Shown here: piece by piece, positions 41,416-49,342 of the stretch | How the letters are laid out: each line of letters begins with the position of its first letter | How positions within the stretch are numbered: position 1 is the first letter of the stretch | NCBI GenBank assembly: GCA_031426455.1 | Contig: JANPLI010000105.1 | Span: forward strand, 1-64,000 | Reading direction: 5' to 3' | Origin: JANNMJ01 sp031426455 | GTDB taxonomy: Bacteria; Bacteroidota; Bacteroidia; Cytophagales; Hymenobacteraceae | DNA length: 64,000 bases | Position numbers and translations under genes: made by a program | Notes under the pieces: generated by a model | Seen by the model: the letters and a program-made list of their open reading frames with translations, nothing else | What the model was told of the DNA's origin: nothing | Databases searched by the model: none

Positions 41416-41423
41416 CAAAGGTA
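41416..41423 (-). promoter_or_regulatory. Bacteroidota -7 box abutting a start codon
   Basis: The minus strand reads TACCTTTG, nine bases before the ATG at 41407, so transcription should begin at or next to the start codon. Confidence 0.55.
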
Positions 41424-41677
41424 CGGGCGGGCGGGACAGGCGCCCCCCGCCCCTCGCGCGTCCGGCGCCGTTGCGGAAGCCCCGTGGGTATCGTGTAGTG
41501 GGCATCCCAGCGGGCTCTCCTAAAGCGGCCCACCACCGTCCACGCCGGGGTCGTCCGCCCAATCCGGACCCGAATGGACCGGGGTCAAACCAGCGTCTGG
41601 AGCGCCCTGCTCGACGCCCGCATTCTCAGCACGGCCCCACCCCTACCGGGCGGCACCCCGCGCTGCCGCAGCGCCGC

Positions 41678-42160
41678 TCATTGCGGCGCAATCAGGGTCG
41701 TCAGCTCCTCGTAGAGGGCGCGCACGGCGTGGGCCGGGCGGGCGCCGGGTGCGCCCCAGGTCAGGCGCACGGCCCGGCCAGTGCGAGTGCGGCCTTCGAG
41801 AAAATAAGTCAGGTTGCCGGGCTGGTTGAAGGCGAGCGAATCGGCGGGCAGGGCGTCGAAGGCGACAAAGGCAGCGCGCACCCGGTAGGCGGACGGCGTC
41901 GGCAGCGGCGTGGGGGCGGCGGTCGTGTCGCCGGGCATCCCCCGGCGGCTGGTGAAATGGCCATCGGCGGCGAGCGTGTAGCTCGTCACCGACCCCGTAA
42001 AGCCCCCGCCGGAGCCGAAGCGCAGCGTGCGCGCGACGGCCGGTGACGCTGCCCCGGCGCTGGTACCGGCGCCGGTGGAATGCGGCGTGCAGCCAGTCAG
42101 CAGGAAAGTGGCCAGTAGCAACATTGGGGCGGGGCGCAGCGAACCGGAACCGTTCTTCAT
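41678..42160 (-). CDS. hypothetical lipoprotein
   Basis: The start ATG 42160 gives MKNGSGSLRPAPMLLLATFL followed by the lipobox LLTGC, so the product is lipid-anchored after a 23-residue signal. The mature part contains LRFGSGGGFTGSVTSYTL and GHFTSRRG, then a possible beta-rich domain ending VRALYEELTTLIAPQ. I do not recognise the family with certainty; a resemblance to emfourin-type small inhibitors (RFxxSGGFxG) is only a hint. A TAnnTTTG promoter at 42243 and a terminator-like hairpin in the 5' leader suggest regulated expression. Confidence 0.6.
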   Translation of the reverse strand: MKNGSGSLRPAPMLLLATFLLTGCTPHSTGAGTSAGAASPAVARTLRFGSGGGFTGSVTSYTLAADGHFTSRRGMPGDTTAAPTPLPTPSAYRVRAAFVAFDALPADSLAFNQPGNLTYFLEGRTRTGRAVRLTWGAPGARPAHAVRALYEELTTLIAPQ

Positions 42161-42181
42161 TCCGCAAATGAACGCTAAAAG

Positions 42182-42205
42182 AAAAAAGCCAGGCAAAGCC
42201 CGGCT
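42182..42205 (-). terminator. terminator-like hairpin in the lipoprotein 5' leader
   Basis: On the minus strand AGCCGGGC and GCCTGGCT pair (one G-T) around TTT and are followed by six T residues, about 22 bp before the lipoprotein ATG and about 40 bp after the promoter box. It may be an attenuator. Confidence 0.6.
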
Positions 42206-42242
42206 CCTTTCAGTGGTTCAAAAACCTGTTCTTATGCGGAGG

Positions 42243-42250
42243 CAAAAGTA
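42243..42250 (-). promoter_or_regulatory. Bacteroidota -7 promoter box
   Basis: The minus strand reads TACTTTTG (TAnnTTTG) upstream of the lipoprotein leader. Confidence 0.6.
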
Positions 42251-42344
42251 CCCGGCTGTTTGGGCGGGCGCAAGCGTAACGGCCTGATTTAACGGAAGCA
42301 TAATGCTGGAGCCGCTGAAGCCGATGCGGATCGCCGGAGGCTAA

Positions 42345-42377
42345 TTGCTTGAGGCTTGTGGCCTGAAGCGCTTTCGC
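42345..42377. repeat. short tandem-unit run after pdxH
   Basis: On the minus strand AGCCTCA, AGCAATT and AGCCTCC follow in 7-nt steps just beyond the pdxH stop. It is short and degenerate. Confidence 0.45.
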
Positions 42378-43031
42378 TCAGGGCGCCAGGCGGGTGCGGG
42401 TCCAGGTGCCGTCGGGGGTGCGTTCGTAGCGCAGGCGGTCGTGCAGGCGGCTGGGGCGCCCCTGCCAGAACTCGATGCGGTGTGGGTGCAGCGTGAAGCC
42501 GCCCCAGTACGGCGGACGGGGCAGCGACTCGATGCCCGCAAAGCGCGCTTCAATTTCCGCCTCGCGGGCTTCGAGCGTGGCGCGGTCAGCGATTTCCGCA
42601 CTCTGCGGCGAGGCCCACGCCCCAATCTGCGAAGCCCGCGGGCGCGACTGAAAATAAGCATCCGCCACGGCGGCATCGGTGCGTACCACCTCGCCTTCGA
42701 TGCGCACCTGGCGCTCCAGACCGGGCCAGAAAAAAGTGAGCGCCGCGCGCGGGTTGGCCGTCAGGGCGCGGCCCTTGCGGCTTTCATAATTGGTGTAGAA
42801 AGTGAAACCGCCGGGCACGCCGGTTTGCAGGTTTTTGAGCAGCACCACGCGGGCGGCGGGCGTGCCATCGGCATCCACGGTACTCAATAGCATCGCGGTG
42901 GGCTCGTCGAGTTGCGCGTGCAGGGCTTCGTCGAGCCAGTGTTGAAACTGCACCAGCGCATCCGGGTGGGCATCGGCTTCGGAAAACACCTGCTGAGCGT
43001 AGGTTTTGCGGATATCGGCGAGGTTGGTCAT
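42378..43031 (-). CDS. pdxH: pyridoxamine 5'-phosphate oxidase
   Basis: With ATG 43031 the 217-residue protein starts MTNLADIRKTYAQQVFSE. It shows the FMN/PLP-binding patterns AARVVLLKNLQTGVPGGFTF, YTNYESRKGRAL and FFWPGLERQVRIEGEV, and the C-terminal signature LHDRLRYERTPDGTW. It oxidises pyridoxine or pyridoxamine phosphate to PLP. The frame is open about 390 bp upstream, but that part has no family resemblance and runs into the divergent yqgE region. It is divergent from the YqgE gene. Confidence 0.96.
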   Translation of the reverse strand: MTNLADIRKTYAQQVFSEADAHPDALVQFQHWLDEALHAQLDEPTAMLLSTVDADGTPAARVVLLKNLQTGVPGGFTFYTNYESRKGRALTANPRAALTFFWPGLERQVRIEGEVVRTDAAVADAYFQSRPRASQIGAWASPQSAEIADRATLEAREAEIEARFAGIESLPRPPYWGGFTLHPHRIEFWQGRPSRLHDRLRYERTPDGTWTRTRLAP

Positions 43032-43123
43032 CAGCGAAAAAGAAGGAAGAACGCGGTCCGGCACTCCGGAACCGCCGTGAAATACCGGATTCATTGCCGT
43101 TATTGGGCCAAAGAAACGATGAA

Positions 43124-43220
43124 TGGGCGGGTGAAGGGGTAGCAGGTGGTGCATTTGCGGGACGTATCGACGACCCCAAACCCGCCAACCCTCGTACCCA
43201 TCAACCTGCAACCCCTCCTC
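43124..43220. repeat. inverted tandem-unit structure between pdxH and yqgE
   Basis: A degenerate G/T arm (43124-43162, GGGCGGG-TGAAGGGG-TAGCAGG type) faces an A/C arm (43173-43220) of AACCCGCC, AACCCTCG and TACCCATC units in 8-nt steps. It lies about 10 bp before the yqgE start. Confidence 0.75.
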
Positions 43221-43230
43221 CGTAAACCTA

Positions 43231-43803
43231 ATGACGCTGACGCCCGGCACCCTGCTTCTGGCCCGCCCTTTTCTGGGCGACCCCAATTTTGAGCGAACCG
43301 TAATACTGATCTGCCGCCACGACGATGAGGAAGGCACCTTCGGCCTGGTCCTGAACCGCCTCACCGAGCTGGTGTTGCCCGACGTGCTGCCTTTTCTCGA
43401 TGCCGACGTGCCCGGCACCGCCGCCCCCCTGCCCTTGGCGATGGGCGGACCGGTGCAGCAGAACTCGCTGCATTATATCCACCGCCTGCCCGACCTGCCG
43501 GATGCTATCGCCCTGGGCGAAAACAGCGGCGTGTTTTGGGGTGGCGACTTCGACGCCCTGACCGAAGAAGTACAGGCCGGGCGGCTGACACCCGCCAACG
43601 CGCGCTTTTTCGTGGGCTACTCCGGGTGGGCCGCCGGGCAGTTGGCGGAAGAAATCAGCCGCGAAACGTGGGTCGTGCGTAAGGATGCGGCCGCGAAAGT
43701 GTTTACTTTTGACCCCGAATCGCTCTGGCAAGGAGTTTTGCGCGAAATGGGCGGGCGCTACCGCCTGCTGGCCAACTACCCGATTGACCCGAGCCTCAAC
43801 TAG
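43231..43803 (+). CDS. yqgE: YqgE/AlgH family protein
   Basis: The 190-residue product matches the YqgE/AlgH family: TPGTLLLARPFLGDPNFERT, LICRHDDEEGTFGLVLNRLT, MGGPVQQNSLHYIHRLPD and FVGYSGWAAGQLAEEI are its hallmark blocks. The function is unsettled; members have been linked to transcriptional or redox control. It is divergent from pdxH. A degenerate GGTTGGG...CAGCCGACC inverted segment follows the stop, before the DUF349 gene. Confidence 0.94.
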   Translation: MTLTPGTLLLARPFLGDPNFERTVILICRHDDEEGTFGLVLNRLTELVLPDVLPFLDADVPGTAAPLPLAMGGPVQQNSLHYIHRLPDLPDAIALGENSGVFWGGDFDALTEEVQAGRLTPANARFFVGYSGWAAGQLAEEISRETWVVRKDAAAKVFTFDPESLWQGVLREMGGRYRLLANYPIDPSLN

Positions 43804-43937
43804 TCGGTTGGGCTGCTACCCGACAGATCAGCCAGCCTTCCCACAATCGACCAGCCGACCCACCACGTTTTTTTACTCCCGTCCGGGCCGCGCCAGCGCT
43901 GCCCCGAACCTCGTTTTTTCTTTTTTCCCGTTCCCCG

Positions 43938-46550
43938 ATGAACACGTCCGAAACGCCCGAACAGCCCGATCTCAACGCGATGAGCGTGCTGGAACGCCGC
44001 TTGGCGGAAATTGCCGCCCGTAAGCAGCAGGACTCCGCCGAAACCCCTGCCGCTGCGCCGGCACCCGCTGCTGCCACTGCCCCGCAAGCTGAGCCTGTGG
44101 CCGAATCCGTGGCCGAATCCGTGGCCGAAGCCAGCACGGCCGAAGCCAACGCCGAAGCCGCAATGCCGGTGCAGGTTTCCGCTCCGGAAGTGCCGGAGAT
44201 CGAAATCAGCGCAGAAATTTCGCCGTTGACGCCCGCAACGGCCGATGCGCCGGCTGATATCGAGCCGACTGCTGCCGTCGCGCCATCGACGCTGGAAACC
44301 CCTTCGCAGGCCGCCGCTGCTGCCGTGACCGAAGTCGCCCACGCAGAAGTGAGCAGCGCGGCTCCGGTCGTTGAAGTCACCGAGGTCGTCGCCGAGGTCG
44401 TCGCCGAAACCGCTCCGGCCGATGCGCTGGCCGCGGCTGCTACTTCCTCAGCCACTACCGCCGATGCGGCCGCAACCGTGGAGCCGCACGAAGCCCAAAG
44501 CTCGGTGAGCGCCGCCGCCGACATGTTGACCCAGCCCGCCGCTGAACCCGTAACGGCCGCCGCAGCAATTTCCGCCCCCGCTCCCGCCCTGACGGCTGCG
44601 GAAACCGACGCCGCCGATGCCGCCGCCGACGATGACGCCGAAGACAGCGCGGAAGCCCCCATTGAATTCGCTGACTTTGACAGCCTGGACGCCGGGGCGA
44701 TGAGCCGCCTGCTGCTGGCCGCCATTGGCCGGGCGGAAGCCTTCGACCAGGCCAAGACGCTGATCGACCGCAAGCGCGAGTACGAGGCCAAATATGATCA
44801 GGAGCGCGAGGAAGCCCTCAAACGTTTCCTGGCCGCCGGCGGCGACGCCGGAGAATTCGACCGCGCCGATACGGCCGACCATAAAGCCCTCGAAAAAGCC
44901 TGGCAGCAATTCCGCGAGACCCGTGCCCAGCGCCGCCGGCAGGAAGAGCAGCAGCAGGCCCAGAACCTCGAACGCAAGCAGACGCTGTTGCAGCAACTGC
45001 GCGAGATGGGCGAGGGCGGCGAAGCCGACACGGACAAGCTGGCCCCAAAAATCAAAGCCCTGCAAACCGAGTGGCGTTCGATTGGGCCGGTGCCGTACAA
45101 AGAGTCGAAGGAACTGTGGCAGGCGTATGATGCCCTCCTCGACCGCTTCTACTCGCAGCGTTCGCAGACCTTTGAGCTGAAGGACCTCGACCGGCGCAAG
45201 AACCTGGAGCTGAAAAACGGCCTGATTCTGCGCGCCGAACTACTGTTCGAGCCAGCCCAGACCAACCCGATGCAGGCCGCGCGCGACCTGCGCGGCCTCC
45301 ACGAAGAGTGGAAGCACGTCGGCCCCGTTCCGCAGGACCAGCGCGAAGAGGTTTGGGCGCGCTTCATTGCTGCCTCCGACCGCATTCAGGGCAAGCGCAC
45401 CGAAGAGCTGGCCGGGCGCCGCGCCACCGAGCAGGAGGCCCTCGAGCGCAAAAACGCGCTGATGGCCCAACTGGAGGCGCTGACGGACTTTCAGTCGGAC
45501 CGCATCGAAGACTGGAAAGCCAAAACCGACGAACTGCAGACCCTAAAGCAGCAGTGGGATGCCGCCGGTTACGTGCCGCGCGCCCAGGCGTCGGAGATGA
45601 ACAAGAAGTTTTGGGCACTTTACAAGGCTTTCTTCGCCAAGAAAGGCACCTTCTTCAAGGCCCTCGACGACGAGCGGATGGCCAACGTCAAGCGCAAGGA
45701 AGAACTGATTGCGCTGGCCGAAAGCCACCAGGAAGACCAGGATTACGCCGCCACCCGCGACAAGTACATCAACTGGCAGAAGGAGTGGAAAACCATTGGC
45801 CCGGTGCCGGAGCGGCTTTCGCAGAAACTCTGGACGCGCTTCCGCGCTGCCTGCAACGCCTTCTTCGAGCGCCCGAACCGCGAGTTTGTGCAGCGGCAGC
45901 AGCAGTTCGTGGCCCGCGAAGCCGAGCTGAACGAACTGTCGGCCGCTAAAAATGCCTACCTTGATCAGGTGGCTGAAAAGCTGGCTGCATCCGACAAAGG
46001 CGCCGGCTCGCTGGATGAATACAAGGGTATTCTAGCTTCCTGGAACCAGTTCGACGCCGACAACGCCCAAGGCCGTAACGTGCCCGTAGCGCCGCAGGTG
46101 GAAGACCGTTTCTTCTCGCTCCTGAGCCGCTACCTCGATACGGTGCCGATCACCTACGCCCAGAAGCAGGAGCTGCTGTTCCGCCAGAGCCTGGAGCAGA
46201 TGAAGGCCGCCCCGGATGCCGCCCAGCGTTTCGCCCGCCGCGAGCAGGACCTGCGCCGCGTCATCACGGAGCAGGAAAACGAAATCGCTACGCTTCGCAC
46301 GAACCTCGGCTTCTTCGCCCGCTCGAAAAACGCCGACTCGCTCCGCCAGGAGTATGAAGGTCGGATTCAGGAGGCTACCTCGCGCGTGGAATCAGCGAAA
46401 GAGCAACTCAAAAAGGTGCGCTCCGCCGCTCCGCCGATGCCCGAACGCGCCTTCGGTAACGACCGCGACGGTGACCGTCGGGGTGGCCGGCCGGGGGGCG
46501 GTGGCAATCGTCCCGGCGGCTTCGGCGGCGGGGGCGGCGGTCGTCGCTAG
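43938..46550 (+). CDS. DUF349 repeat protein with acidic N-terminal and Gly/Arg tail
   Basis: The 870-residue product has three regions. Residues about 15-250 are low complexity, rich in Ala, Glu, Pro and Val (AESVAESVAEASTAEANAEA). Residues about 255-815 carry four to five DUF349 helical repeats (LQTEWRSIGPVPYKESKELW, LHEEWKHVGPVPQDQREEVW, WQKEWKTIGPVPERLSQKLW), each with the W-x7-GPVP core. The last about 30 residues form a Gly/Arg tail (GGRPGGGGNRPGGFGGGGGG). DUF349 proteins are abundant in Bacteroidota but poorly understood; the RGG-like tail suggests nucleic-acid contact. Confidence 0.88.
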   Translation: MNTSETPEQPDLNAMSVLERRLAEIAARKQQDSAETPAAAPAPAAATAPQAEPVAESVAESVAEASTAEANAEAAMPVQVSAPEVPEIEISAEISPLTPATADAPADIEPTAAVAPSTLETPSQAAAAAVTEVAHAEVSSAAPVVEVTEVVAEVVAETAPADALAAAATSSATTADAAATVEPHEAQSSVSAAADMLTQPAAEPVTAAAAISAPAPALTAAETDAADAAADDDAEDSAEAPIEFADFDSLDAGAMSRLLLAAIGRAEAFDQAKTLIDRKREYEAKYDQEREEALKRFLAAGGDAGEFDRADTADHKALEKAWQQFRETRAQRRRQEEQQQAQNLERKQTLLQQLREMGEGGEADTDKLAPKIKALQTEWRSIGPVPYKESKELWQAYDALLDRFYSQRSQTFELKDLDRRKNLELKNGLILRAELLFEPAQTNPMQAARDLRGLHEEWKHVGPVPQDQREEVWARFIAASDRIQGKRTEELAGRRATEQEALERKNALMAQLEALTDFQSDRIEDWKAKTDELQTLKQQWDAAGYVPRAQASEMNKKFWALYKAFFAKKGTFFKALDDERMANVKRKEELIALAESHQEDQDYAATRDKYINWQKEWKTIGPVPERLSQKLWTRFRAACNAFFERPNREFVQRQQQFVAREAELNELSAAKNAYLDQVAEKLAASDKGAGSLDEYKGILASWNQFDADNAQGRNVPVAPQVEDRFFSLLSRYLDTVPITYAQKQELLFRQSLEQMKAAPDAAQRFARREQDLRRVITEQENEIATLRTNLGFFARSKNADSLRQEYEGRIQEATSRVESAKEQLKKVRSAAPPMPERAFGNDRDGDRRGGRPGGGGNRPGGFGGGGGGRR

Positions 46551-46581
46551 AAAAAACTTGGCCCAACGGTCGGCTTCAGCG

Positions 46582-46589
46582 TACTTTTG
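46582..46589 (+). promoter_or_regulatory. promoter of tRNA-Thr
   Basis: TACTTTTG matches TAnnTTTG, with TTG at 46558-46560 in the -33 position, 35 bp before the tRNA. Confidence 0.7.
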
Positions 46590-46623
46590 TGCCCGAAGCC
46601 GGCCGATAGGCCGGGTTGGTTTT

Positions 46624-46696
46624 GCCTCCTTAGCTCAGCTGGTAGAGCAACTGATTTGTAATCAGTAGGTCGCTGGTTCGATCCCGGCAGGAGGCT
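46624..46696 (+). tRNA. tRNA-Thr (anticodon TGT)
   Basis: The 73-nt cloverleaf has acceptor arms GCCTCCT/AGGAGGC, D-arm AGCTCAGCTGGTAGAGC, anticodon stem ACTGA/TCAGT with loop TTTGTAA (anticodon TGT, Thr) and T-arm GCTGGTTCGATCCCGGC. CCA is not encoded. The strand 3' of it holds insertion-sequence debris, consistent with a tRNA-linked insertion hotspot. Confidence 0.97.
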
Positions 46697-46714
46697 CCGT
46701 ATTACACACCCGGA

Positions 46715-46765
46715 AACCCCGGAAAGTCGCAAATCTGGCAACAGATGCGGTTTTCCGGGGTTTTT
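46715..46765 (+). terminator. intrinsic terminator after tRNA-Thr
   Basis: AACCCCGGAAA pairs with TTTTCCGGGGTT and is followed by TTTTT; an inner stem (CGCA..ATCT / AGAT..GCG) extends it. Confidence 0.85.
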
Positions 46766-46804
46766 GGTTTCTGGCTGGGCTAAGTTGCGAGCTACGCGCC
46801 TAGT

Positions 46805-46960
46805 TTATCGTAAGGTATGCACGCCAATGAAAAAGACCCGTTTGAGGGCAAGCTCTTCCGCTGTCACGGCGTGAATGCGCTTGGGGAAACGGTTCGTGAA
46901 AGTGCTGAACTCAGTCTCAACTCCTTTTCGATAGTGCTGAATGAGAAAAGCTTCGGCCAG
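46805..46960 (-). pseudogene. C-terminal fragment of a transposase (IS982-like)
   Basis: The minus-strand frame encodes HYRKGVETEFSTFTNRFPKR and then IHAVTAEELALKRVFFIGVH, a DDE-transposase C-terminal end with the conserved RKGVE glutamate. The N-terminal two-thirds and the inverted ends are missing, so it is a decayed fragment. The IS982 label is by remembered pattern. Confidence 0.55.
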
Positions 46961-47096
46961 ATGATAGGGCTGTTTGCTGTTGTCGCATCGCATCGCAAAC
47001 AGCCACGCACGGGTGTAATTAAGCAAACTAACAACCAGCCGGTTGTAATACTCACTAAAAATGAGGCCAGTCGCCAAGGGCGGCTAAGTTCGACTT

Positions 47097-47381
47097 ATGA
47101 GCGCAAAACGCAATCGTCGCCAGTTCACGACGCAATTCGAAGCAGAGGTGGCGCTGAGCGCGGTACAGGAGCGCGAGCCGTTGACCGCGCTGGCCGTCAA
47201 GTACAGGCTGGCTCCGGCACAGATTACCACCTGGCAGCGGCAGCTTCGACAACCGGCCGCCTTGGTCTTCGAGACCGGGCCAGCTTCGGTAGCCGGGCCA
47301 GCGGTGGACGTGCAGGCGTCCTACGCCCAGTTGGGCCGACTACAGATGGAGAACACAGTGCTAAAAACGCTGCTGCGATGA
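47097..47381 (+). CDS. IS3-type transposase OrfA (helix-turn-helix)
   Basis: The 94-residue protein MSAKRNRRQFTTQFEAEVAL contains the HTH_Tnp_1 fold (KRNRRQFT, ALSAVQEREPLTALAVKY and PAQITTWQRQLRQ) and a C-terminal leucine-heptad segment (YAQLGRLQMENTVLKTLLR) used for multimerisation. It is normally joined by frameshift to OrfB, of which only fragments remain downstream, so the element cannot move by itself. It lies in the debris after tRNA-Thr. Confidence 0.8.
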   Translation: MSAKRNRRQFTTQFEAEVALSAVQEREPLTALAVKYRLAPAQITTWQRQLRQPAALVFETGPASVAGPAVDVQASYAQLGRLQMENTVLKTLLR

Positions 47382-47405
47382 GCGTTACGTGAGTAGTCGC
47401 GCCAG

Positions 47406-47554
47406 ATGACGACGGGCTTGCTACAGCAACGTTGCGCGGCCCTGGGCTGGCGCGCAGTTCCTACTACTAACTACTACTACTACTAACTACCAGTAGAGCG
47501 GAGAATCTGCGCCCTATCCGGCGGTTGGACGAGGAGTACACGCGCCACTGCTTT
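47406..47554 (+). pseudogene. degenerate IS3-type OrfB 5' fragment
   Basis: LLQQRCAALGW and, after a stop, ENLRPIRRLDEEYTRHCF resemble the start of an IS3 OrfB. A CTA/ACT trinucleotide run (47459-47490) encodes YYYY and a stop within it. The DDE catalytic core is absent. Confidence 0.6.
47459..47490. repeat. ACT trinucleotide repeat
   Basis: About nine ACT/CTA units with two interruptions lie inside the OrfB remnant, expanding a Tyr-rich spot and creating a stop. Confidence 0.8.
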
Positions 47555-47630
47555 TTGGACTTGCGCGGCCTGCCCGGGGCTGTACCTAGTTCGGGATGAG
47601 GGCCTCCCGGCCCGCCAACTGGTGGTATAA
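47555..47630 (+). pseudogene. tail remnant of a T9SS sorting domain
   Basis: LDLRGLP in one frame and GLYLVRDEGLPARQLVV-stop in the next frame match the end of type A sorting domains (compare LDVRSLPAGLYLIRGEG at 22900). The rest of the cargo gene is gone and the OrfB fragment abuts it. Confidence 0.65.
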
Positions 47631-47885
47631 TAGGGCCATTCTGACCTTCGCACCCTTATTCTGCCCTTGAGGTAAACTTTGAGGTGATCTGGTCAGCCTG
47701 ATTTTCAGGAAGCCTGATAAAATTTATACAATATATAGTTCAAATTTTTTTATGAATCGTGCGCGCGCCGGTGGCCGCAAAACAAGCAAAAAAGCACGGC
47801 TAAACGGGTCTTTCACCGACGATACCACACCCCCTAAAGCGTCCGCCGGGGCCAATGCTGCGTATAGGCCGCGTACCGGGAGCCG

Positions 47886-49037
47886 ATGGCTATTTCAGCG
47901 CGCGGCCAGCCAATTACTTACGACGCGGGACGGGTGAAGAAACTGATGCTCTCATTACAGGAAACGATTGATTTTTTGCCCGATGGCGTCCTGATCGTGC
48001 AGAATCAGAGCCGAATCGTTCTGGCTAATCAGCAGGCATCCAGGCTTTTCGGCTATCCGCCCGGCGCGCTGGCCGATCAGGACCTGACCCTACTGATACC
48101 GGCCCGGTATCACCACCACCACCACGCCCTGGTAACGGATTTTTTCCACCACCCCGCACTCCGCAGTATGGGCGAAGGGCGGGCGCTGTTCGGCAGGCGG
48201 CAGGATGGGACGGAATTCGACGTGGACATTGCCCTTTCGCCCATTCACCTGAACGGCACGCCGCTGGTGGTGGCCGTGATTCGGGATATGACGACCCAGA
48301 AAGACCTGGAACGGGCACTCCACTGGAAAAACGAGCAGCTTGAAGCCATCAATACGGAGCTCGAACGCTTCGGATTCACCATCTCGCACGACCTGAAGTC
48401 GCCGCTGGCCAATATCCACGCGATTATTCACCTCCTGACCCGCGCGCTGCCACCCACCGAAAAAGTGGCCCTGCACGAACATCTCCAGGAGTTAAATCAT
48501 ACGCTCTACGCCATGAGCGAACTGATTTCAGGCGTAGCGGCGTACTCGAAAGCCAGCCTCGCAGATGCCGCCGCCGTGGTCGTGGAAATGAATACCGTCC
48601 TTCAGGAGGTGCAATACCTGCTGCTGCTGCCTCCCCACATCCAGTTGGAAGTTGCCCCGGCCCTCCCGCCTACCTGGGGCAATAAAACCAAACTGCTGCA
48701 GGTATTTCTGAACCTGCTCACCAATGCCATTAAGTATAACCACCAGGCCGAAGGACTAATCCGGGTCAGTGGCGAACAGCACGGCACGCAGGCCTATTAC
48801 TACGTCGAGGATAACGGCCCCGGCATCGCGCCCGCCCTGCGCGAGAAGGTCTTCAGCCTGTTCGAGAAAGGGACCAGCACCCGCCCCGACTCGCAGGGCA
48901 TCGGCCTGGCCATCGTCTATAAAGTCGTGCAGGAACAAGGCGGAAGCATCACGATCGATGCAAGTCCGCTGGGTGGGGCGCGTTTCACCCTGATCCTGCC
49001 TCAGGCTCCGCCTCTCCGTCCGGCAGACCACCGTTGA
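47886..49037 (+). CDS. PAS-domain sensor histidine kinase
   Basis: The 383-residue protein has one PAS domain (FLPDGVLIVQNQSRIVLANQ, then ASRLFGYPPG). HisKA has the phosphoacceptor in RFGFTISHDLKSPLANIHAI, and the HATPase motifs are NLLTNAIKYNHQ, VEDNGPGI and GIGLAIVYKVVQEQGG. There is no membrane segment. ATG 47946 (MLSLQETIDFL) is an alternative start, since the first 20 residues lack family similarity. A run of His (RYHHHHHALVTDFFHH) within the PAS region is unusual. No partner regulator is adjacent. Confidence 0.9.
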   Translation: MAISARGQPITYDAGRVKKLMLSLQETIDFLPDGVLIVQNQSRIVLANQQASRLFGYPPGALADQDLTLLIPARYHHHHHALVTDFFHHPALRSMGEGRALFGRRQDGTEFDVDIALSPIHLNGTPLVVAVIRDMTTQKDLERALHWKNEQLEAINTELERFGFTISHDLKSPLANIHAIIHLLTRALPPTEKVALHEHLQELNHTLYAMSELISGVAAYSKASLADAAAVVVEMNTVLQEVQYLLLLPPHIQLEVAPALPPTWGNKTKLLQVFLNLLTNAIKYNHQAEGLIRVSGEQHGTQAYYYVEDNGPGIAPALREKVFSLFEKGTSTRPDSQGIGLAIVYKVVQEQGGSITIDASPLGGARFTLILPQAPPLRPADHR

Positions 49038-49068
49038 GCGCTGCCAGGGCAATCGAACCTTCCTGCAT

Positions 49069-49290
49069 TTACGATGGGCGGCGCAGGTCGGCGATGGTAT
49101 ACTCGGGTTCGTCGTCGGCGTAGGCACGGTTCAAACCGGCCGCCGAAGCGCGCAACCAGTCGGCGCGCTCGTCGGTGGAGTCAGTCGCGAGCAGCGTCAC
49201 CATCAACGGGGCGTTTGCGGGCAGCGCGAATGGCTCGTCGAGGACGATATGCTGGCCGTCGAAGTGGGCTTTGAGCGTCAGCAATGGCAT
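49069..49290 (-). CDS. orphan small antitoxin-like protein (AF2212/VapB-like)
   Basis: The 73-residue protein MPLLTLKAHFDGQHIVLDEP has the beta-strand DNA-binding start seen in AF2212-like antitoxins and a C-terminal toxin-binding helix region (RADWLRASAAGLNRAYADDE). Antitoxins of this type are usually followed at once by a PIN or MazF-type toxin on the same strand. Here the downstream space is only 31 bp before the convergent kinase gene ends, so the toxin is missing. It may be a stabilised orphan or anti-addiction relic. Confidence 0.65.
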   Translation of the reverse strand: MPLLTLKAHFDGQHIVLDEPFALPANAPLMVTLLATDSTDERADWLRASAAGLNRAYADDEPEYTIADLRRPS

Positions 49291-49342
49291 CTTTTTGAAC
49301 GGTCAATCCACTACCAATGCCAAGAGGCCGGAAGAAACAGGC

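Noticed and set aside
42378..43418. Longer pdxH frame starting at 43418
   Set aside because: The extra 129 codons overlap the divergent yqgE gene and the tandem-unit structure and have no PdxH similarity; ATG 43031 gives the normal length.
46624..46696. Integrated element with a tRNA attachment duplicate
   Set aside because: I found no second copy of the tRNA 3' end within the window, so no att site is claimed.
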